Positions 7,022-10,705 of a stretch of DNA of 10,705 nucleotides are shown piece by piece; within the stretch, counting starts at the first letter, position 1, and each line of letters starts with the position of its first letter. This DNA comes from Anaerolineales bacterium UBA6131 (GTDB lineage: Bacteria; Chloroflexota; Anaerolineae; UBA2200): contig DIVN01000286.1 of assembly GCA_002435875.1 (NCBI GenBank), forward strand, positions 727-11,431. Reading direction: 5' to 3'. The position numbers and the translations under genes were made by a program. The notes beneath the pieces were generated by a model that saw only the letters and a program-made list of their open reading frames with translations, searched no databases and was not told where the DNA came from.

Positions 7022-8485
7022 TTATGGCAATGCCTCCGCTGCTTCCTCACGCCGCGCTGCCGTCACGTAAGCCCATGCCAGCAGCAGAGGCCCGACGAAC
7101 AGCACATAGCCAAACAGCTTTTGTGCCAGGCTTCTGGTGATCAGGCTATGCAAGCTGGCCAAGGTGTACGAGTAGAGCACGATCGCGGCCGGGCTGTCAA
7201 GATGCGCCAGCAGGTACACGTACGCCGAACGCACAAAAGCTCCAAACGTGATCATGCCCACCAGCACGCCCGCCACGCCCCAGTTGATGTACAGCTCCCC
7301 TGCCAGCGATGCGGGCGTACCCGAGGCCGGTCCGCCCGCCAGCACGCTGAGCTGAAACGAAATCGGTAGAGGCTTGTCTGGCCAGAGTGCCCGCGGCACA
7401 AACTGCACGAAAAAATCCAGAAAAGTGCCCCCTCGTTGGTACGGCAGAATCTCCGGCACATTATCCAGCACGAAAACCAGCCAGTCAAACTGCTCAAAGT
7501 CAGCCATAAACTCACTGGGAAACTCGGCAAAGGCCTCTGCCATCAAACGAGGATCCAATGGATCTCGGCCCTGGGCCGTCGCTACACGGATGGCGCGGTA
7601 CCCCACCACAAACACTGCGGAGGTGAGCACAAGCACGGCCAGTACGAGCAGCAATGTCCTGGCCCGCACCCGGCGGTGGACCCGTGTGTAGTACACGATA
7701 GCACATACGGTCCATACCAGGACCAGGATATCCGCCCTGCCCCCTAGCGGCAGCGTGAGCAGCAGGGCCACCGCTGCCAGTAACCATCCCCAGCGCGATG
7801 ATGTGCGGCCGCACAACGAGCTGGTGATCACCAGAGCGGCGGCCACGTCAACCAATGTCTTCCACGAGCCGACCACCCAGGCACCCGACGAAGAGAAAAG
7901 GCGCCTGCCCTGCAGGTTGCCAATAATCGTCTGCCATCCGCCAACCAGCTGCACCGCAGCAGCAAAAGCCATCACCCCAATTGACACGTACACCAGGGTC
8001 ATTCGCCGCAGGCGCCGGGCATCCCATTTGCTGCCGAGCAACGGATAGAGGGCCGCCATGCGCTCGGCCATGCGCCAGCGGTACCCCAGGCCGAAACCAA
8101 ACACCGCCATGGTCGAGACAAACAGACCGCGCTCGAAAAGCCAAGGCTCTCGGGGCATCGCTATCCCAGGCGACCCCGGGTCTGTCAGCAGCTGCAAAGG
8201 CCGTGCCCAGAACAACAGCAAGAAAAGCCCGTAGCTGATGTACTTGGGCTCCAGAATGTCAAGGCCGTGCTGGAGACCCTCGATCCAAGGCTCTATCAGC
8301 AACGCCCCCATCACCCACATCCAAACCAGCGCCGCCGGTGTGACATCCGCGGAGGGCGAAAAGCCAATCGCCACTCGCCAGGCAGCCAACAGCAGCGCCG
8401 AAAGCAGCAGCGCGCTCGCCGTGTCGATCAGCCTTGCCGCCATGGGCGACGGCGTCGGCACGACCCTCGCCGCGGGGGCAGCCAT
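7022..8485 (-). CDS. Wzy-like O-antigen/exopolysaccharide repeat-unit polymerase
   Basis: This is a polytopic membrane protein of 487 residues with about a dozen hydrophobic segments. It would polymerise undecaprenyl-linked repeat units on the outer face of the inner membrane. Sequence identity among Wzy proteins is low, so the call rests on topology, context and weak signatures. These are LPLGGRADILVL (about 245-256), which resembles the GxRxxL segment; a long periplasmic loop with FVPRALWPDKPLPIS (about 362-376), the VPRxLWPxKP motif seen in repeat-unit polymerases; and ELYINWGVAGVLVGM (397-411) before the last helices. ATG 8485 starts 16 bases after the sulfotransferase stop. GTG 8533 would extend the protein by 16 hydrophilic residues and overlap the previous gene by 32 bases; neither has a strong Shine-Dalgarno. 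The position next to a Wzx flippase supports the role. A different glycan membrane enzyme is a less likely alternative. Confidence 0.84.
   Translation of the reverse strand: MAAPAARVVPTPSPMAARLIDTASALLLSALLLAAWRVAIGFSPSADVTPAALVWMWVMGALLIEPWIEGLQHGLDILEPKYISYGLFLLLFWARPLQLLTDPGSPGIAMPREPWLFERGLFVSTMAVFGFGLGYRWRMAERMAALYPLLGSKWDARRLRRMTLVYVSIGVMAFAAAVQLVGGWQTIIGNLQGRRLFSSSGAWVVGSWKTLVDVAAALVITSSLCGRTSSRWGWLLAAVALLLTLPLGGRADILVLVWTVCAIVYYTRVHRRVRARTLLLVLAVLVLTSAVFVVGYRAIRVATAQGRDPLDPRLMAEAFAEFPSEFMADFEQFDWLVFVLDNVPEILPYQRGGTFLDFFVQFVPRALWPDKPLPISFQLSVLAGGPASGTPASLAGELYINWGVAGVLVGMITFGAFVRSAYVYLLAHLDSPAAIVLYSYTLASLHSLITRSLAQKLFGYVLFVGPLLLAWAYVTAARREEAAEALP
7033..7037 (-). promoter_or_regulatory. 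Ribosome binding site before an ATA codon at the polymerase/GT2 junction
   Basis: On the minus strand GGAGG is followed by CATTGCC and then ATAA, where TAA (7024-7022) ends the polymerase gene. The spacing of seven bases is ideal for the ATA codon at 7025-7023, but is 22 bases for the GTG at 7010. Either ATA is used as a start, or translation reaches GTG by coupling. Confidence 0.5.
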
Positions 8486-8501
8486 CGTTGGGGTCACTAC
8501 T

Positions 8502-9392
8502 TCACCGCCAATCGCCCCAGGGCGGTTGCGCACCGAGCAGGTCCGTCAACAGGTACACGTCCGACGCGAAATGGGCGATCAGCTTCTCGCGTACGGCCGG
8601 CTCCAATGGGCGTGCGGCGGCGTCTCCCTTCACGTTCCACTGATCAAACCAGTACAGCAGCCGTCGACGCACCTTCGCCGGCAGTACGTGCCAGGTCGTG
8701 CGCGCCCAACTCCGTCTCCGCAGCGAGAAGGCCAGAGGCACCCGGGCCCGGGCACCCCCGCGGTGGTACACCGTGCCAAGGTTGTCCGGCACATAGCCGG
8801 GATCCACCCCCAGGAACTCAAAGGCTTCGCGCACCAGTCCCAGGGCATCGCTCTGCAAACGATCCACAAAGTGCACGGCGATCTGCTCACGAGAAAACTC
8901 AGCCACGTAGACACGCAAGATGCGCCCGTATTCGCCGCGCACCATATAGCCATTCTCAGGGCTTGGGGCGTTTCGTTCGCGCGACAAGGCCTTTTCGTCC
9001 AACAGCTGATCCACCACCTGGCCAAAGCTCCGCTGCTCTGTTCCTCGCCGCAGGTTCATCATATAGTCCGAGTGCGCCCTATCGATAGGGTTGCGCAGGA
9101 TGGCCAATAACCGTGCATCCGGCAGCACGGCGTGTATGCGCGCAGGAATCCGCGTATCTCCCATATAGTCTGGCGTGGCCTTGCCCCACAGCCGGTCTTC
9201 CGGCGCCTCGCCAAAGAACTCTTGCAGGTACCACTGCCACCCCTGTGCCATGCGGTCTTCGCGGTTAAAGTACGGCGCTTCCTTCTCGGGCGGCATGTAC
9301 AGTTGAGGATGCCCGCGCATGTACTGGAACAGCGAGGTAGTACCCGCCTTCTGCGCACCGATGATCACAAAATCCAGTACCTGCTTTCGCAT
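8502..9392 (-). CDS. PAPS-dependent sulfotransferase
   Basis: This is a soluble 296-residue sulfotransferase-domain protein (PF00685/PF13469 type), close to heparan-sulfate-type enzymes in layout, that moves sulfate from PAPS to a hydroxyl or amino group. The 5'-phosphosulfate loop is FVIIGAQKAGTTSLF (residues 8-22, Lys15), followed by HPQLYMPPEKEAPYF (28-42), where a Lys-Glu pair is conserved in glycan sulfotransferases. The 3'-phosphate-binding segment is LLAILRNPIDRAHSDY (95-110, Arg100 and Ser108). GEYGRILRVYVAEFSREQIAV (153-173) and FEFLGVDP (191-198) complete the domain. ATG 9392 is one base after the flippase stop, and GGAGAGAGG ends seven bases upstream, a strong ribosome binding site. 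With no signal peptide it should work in the cytoplasm on the nucleotide sugar or the lipid-linked repeat before flipping. The acceptor is unknown. Genes for making PAPS are not in the window. Confidence 0.94.
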   Translation of the reverse strand: MRKQVLDFVIIGAQKAGTTSLFQYMRGHPQLYMPPEKEAPYFNREDRMAQGWQWYLQEFFGEAPEDRLWGKATPDYMGDTRIPARIHAVLPDARLLAILRNPIDRAHSDYMMNLRRGTEQRSFGQVVDQLLDEKALSRERNAPSPENGYMVRGEYGRILRVYVAEFSREQIAVHFVDRLQSDALGLVREAFEFLGVDPGYVPDNLGTVYHRGGARARVPLAFSLRRRSWARTTWHVLPAKVRRRLLYWFDQWNVKGDAAARPLEPAVREKLIAHFASDVYLLTDLLGAQPPWGDWR

Positions 9393-9393
9393 C

Positions 9394-10705
9394 TCAATGC
9401 CTCTCTCCGTGTCTCGCCTGCACCAGGCGCAGGCGCAGAGCGTGGACGAGCCTGGCCTCAGCCGGCTCCAGCCCCTGCGCGAGCACGAGCAACACGAAGG
9501 TCAAACCTGCCAGGCCCACCACCACAACCATCTGCAACGGCATAGCCAGCTGGCTTGGCATCCACCGCTTGAGCAGCAAAGCCACGGCACCCATGGCCGC
9601 GGCAGCCAGGAGCACCTGCATCGTGCCGCGGCCAAGCGGCTGCACCTTCAGGTGCTTCCAGACCAACAGCACGCGCATGGCATTCACCAGCGTGAACCCG
9701 ATCGCACTGGCCATGGCGCAGCCCAGCATGCCAAAGTGAGGGATCAGCAGGATACTGCCCAGGGTCACCGTCACCAGCATCAGCAGCTCACCCAACGCGC
9801 TGTCTCGTGGATGCCCCGACATCGTCAGAACCACGCCGCACGACCCCGTGGACACATTGATCGCCTGTCCCATTAGCAGCACCAGGAATGCCGTCGCTCC
9901 GGACACGAACTCGGCGCCGTAAATCCCCAGCAGCTCATATCGATACGTTGCCAGGACAATAAACACCGGCAATCCGCTCGCCAGTGCCCAACGTGAAGAG
10001 GCTTTGTAGAGGATGTCCAGCTCGCCGATGCGGCGCTGGTGTATCAGATCGGCCACCATCGGCGCAAACATCGCGTTCAGCGAAGCCAGGAAGGTATCCC
10101 CCAGCCAGGCCAGTCGCTGCAGGATGTGCAGCACGCCAACCGCCGCACTCGTGCCCATCACCCCCAGTACAAGCACGCTCGCCCGGTTAGTACCCGCCGC
10201 CAAAAGAGCCACGGCCAGCACCGGCAACGCAAAAGTGCTCAGTTGTCGGAGAATCTTTGCGCTCGAAGGCACCGGTGCGGAGCTTTCAGGCCCACGGCGG
10301 AGGCGAAGGGTGGCAAAAACGGCCATCACCAGGCACGACACCAGCGCCCCAGCCACATGGCTAACTGAAAGCCCACTCTGCGTGCGCCCTAGCCGCGCCA
10401 GCACAACTGCCAGGCCAAGCTCAACCGCCGGCCCCGTCACGTCCTGGGCAAGCACCTTTGGAGCCATGTCCTGAAAGCCGTGCACAAAGCCCGCCAGAAT
10501 GGCTGTCCCACCGATGAAGGGGATAGCCGCCCATTGAATGCGCAGTGCCGCCGCCACCTGGGGGTCACCAAATAGCGCCGCCACGCCCGCGGGCAGAACC
10601 AGCAGCGCGATCGCCGCCAGCGCGGAGACCACGGCTGAAAGGCCGAGCGAGGCGCGCAAGGCGGCCCACAGCTGCTGCTTGCCGTTGGCCGCTCTGCCAG
10701 AGGCG
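9394..10705 (-). CDS. Wzx-type polysaccharide flippase (MATE/MOP superfamily), 5' end outside the window
   Basis: The frame stays open from the stop at 9394 through the right edge, giving at least 437 residues. Codons upstream of the in-frame TTG at 10659 read as ordinary protein (ending in GKQQLWAAL), so the true start lies outside and that TTG is not a start. The protein is almost entirely hydrophobic helices. The middle part (LSTFALPVLAVALLAAGTNRASVLVLG) and LAWLGDTFLASLNAMFAPMVADLIHQ match Wzx/MVF flippases. IYGAEFVSGATAFLVLLMGQAINVSTGSCG, then LTMSGHPRDSALGELL and IPHFGMLGCAMASAIG, match the C-terminal polysaccharide-synthesis domain. It should carry undecaprenyl-diphosphate-linked repeats across the inner membrane. 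It is the most upstream gene visible and is separated by one base from the sulfotransferase. The pairing with the Wzy-like gene indicates a Wzx/Wzy-dependent pathway rather than an ABC transporter. Confidence 0.92.
   Translation of the reverse strand, partial: ASGRAANGKQQLWAALRASLGLSAVVSALAAIALLVLPAGVAALFGDPQVAAALRIQWAAIPFIGGTAILAGFVHGFQDMAPKVLAQDVTGPAVELGLAVVLARLGRTQSGLSVSHVAGALVSCLVMAVFATLRLRRGPESSAPVPSSAKILRQLSTFALPVLAVALLAAGTNRASVLVLGVMGTSAAVGVLHILQRLAWLGDTFLASLNAMFAPMVADLIHQRRIGELDILYKASSRWALASGLPVFIVLATYRYELLGIYGAEFVSGATAFLVLLMGQAINVSTGSCGVVLTMSGHPRDSALGELLMLVTVTLGSILLIPHFGMLGCAMASAIGFTLVNAMRVLLVWKHLKVQPLGRGTMQVLLAAAAMGAVALLLKRWMPSQLAMPLQMVVVVGLAGLTFVLLVLAQGLEPAEARLVHALRLRLVQARHGERH
9397..9413 (-). 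promoter_or_regulatory. Ribosome binding site of the sulfotransferase gene, inside the flippase 3' end
   Basis: Read on the minus strand, a purine run GGAGAGAGG ends seven bases before ATG 9392. It lies within the last codons of the flippase gene, so translation of the two genes is probably coupled. It is the clearest Shine-Dalgarno in the window together with those at 3287-3297 and 2594-2598. Confidence 0.7.

Noticed and set aside
8741..8752. A 12-base perfect palindrome CCCGGGCCCGGG
   Set aside because: It sits in the sulfotransferase coding sequence over Arg, Ala and Gly codons. It has no loop or T-run and no second copy was noticed, so it is best explained by codon choice.
8238..9110. 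Two long overlapping plus-strand open frames (290 and 273 codons)
   Set aside because: They lie antisense to the polymerase and sulfotransferase genes, both of which have clear signatures. The translations are of low-complexity, basic composition.
10657..10659. TTG as the start of the flippase
   Set aside because: The frame stays open to the right edge, and the preceding codons (GKQQLWAA) read as flippase sequence, so the start is outside the window.

Overview
The window is one block of nine co-directional genes on the minus strand of a fairly G+C-rich bacterial genome (roughly 60% G+C by eye). It is read here from the right end (10705) to the left end (1). Adjacent genes overlap by a few bases or are separated by no more than 24 bases, so the block looks like the inside of a single long operon. 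It has no internal promoter-sized gap, terminator hairpin, RNA gene, IS element or CRISPR. The taxon cannot be fixed from the sequence. High G+C, frequent GTG/TTG starts and family choice would fit Chloroflexota or a similar environmental lineage, but that is only a guess.

Order of transcription: (1) Wzx-type polysaccharide flippase, 5' end outside the window; (2) PAPS-dependent sulfotransferase; (3) Wzy-like O-antigen/exopolysaccharide polymerase; (4) GT2 glycosyltransferase of the rhamnosyltransferase (WbbL-like) type; (5) cytoplasmic sulfatase/alkaline-phosphatase-fold enzyme with Thr at the nucleophile position; (6) GT4 glycosyltransferase; (7) PglD/NeuD-like left-handed beta-helix acetyltransferase; (8) DegT/DnrJ/EryC1/StrS PLP aminotransferase; (9) membrane-bound PglF/WbpM/CapD-type UDP-sugar 4,6-dehydratase, 3' end outside the window. 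The last gene is open from 1410 to base 1 over 470 codons.

The likely function is a Wzx/Wzy-dependent surface polysaccharide locus (exopolysaccharide, capsule or O-antigen-like). Genes 9, 8 and 7 are the set needed for a UDP-2,4-diacetamido-2,4,6-trideoxyhexose (bacillosamine-type) donor. Genes 4 and 6 add sugars to the lipid-linked repeat. Gene 1 flips the repeat and gene 3 polymerises it. Genes 2 and 5 suggest sulfation and a second sulfate- or phosphate-ester step on the glycan or its precursors. The initiating phosphoglycosyltransferase, the chain-length regulator (Wzz) and the export proteins are not in the window.

The most interesting points are the pairing of a sulfotransferase with an unusual sulfatase-fold enzyme, that enzyme's Thr-for-Cys/Ser active site, and several non-standard gene junctions. 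These include a possible AUA start inside an ATAA stop/start overlap and a TTGA overlap behind a strong Shine-Dalgarno.
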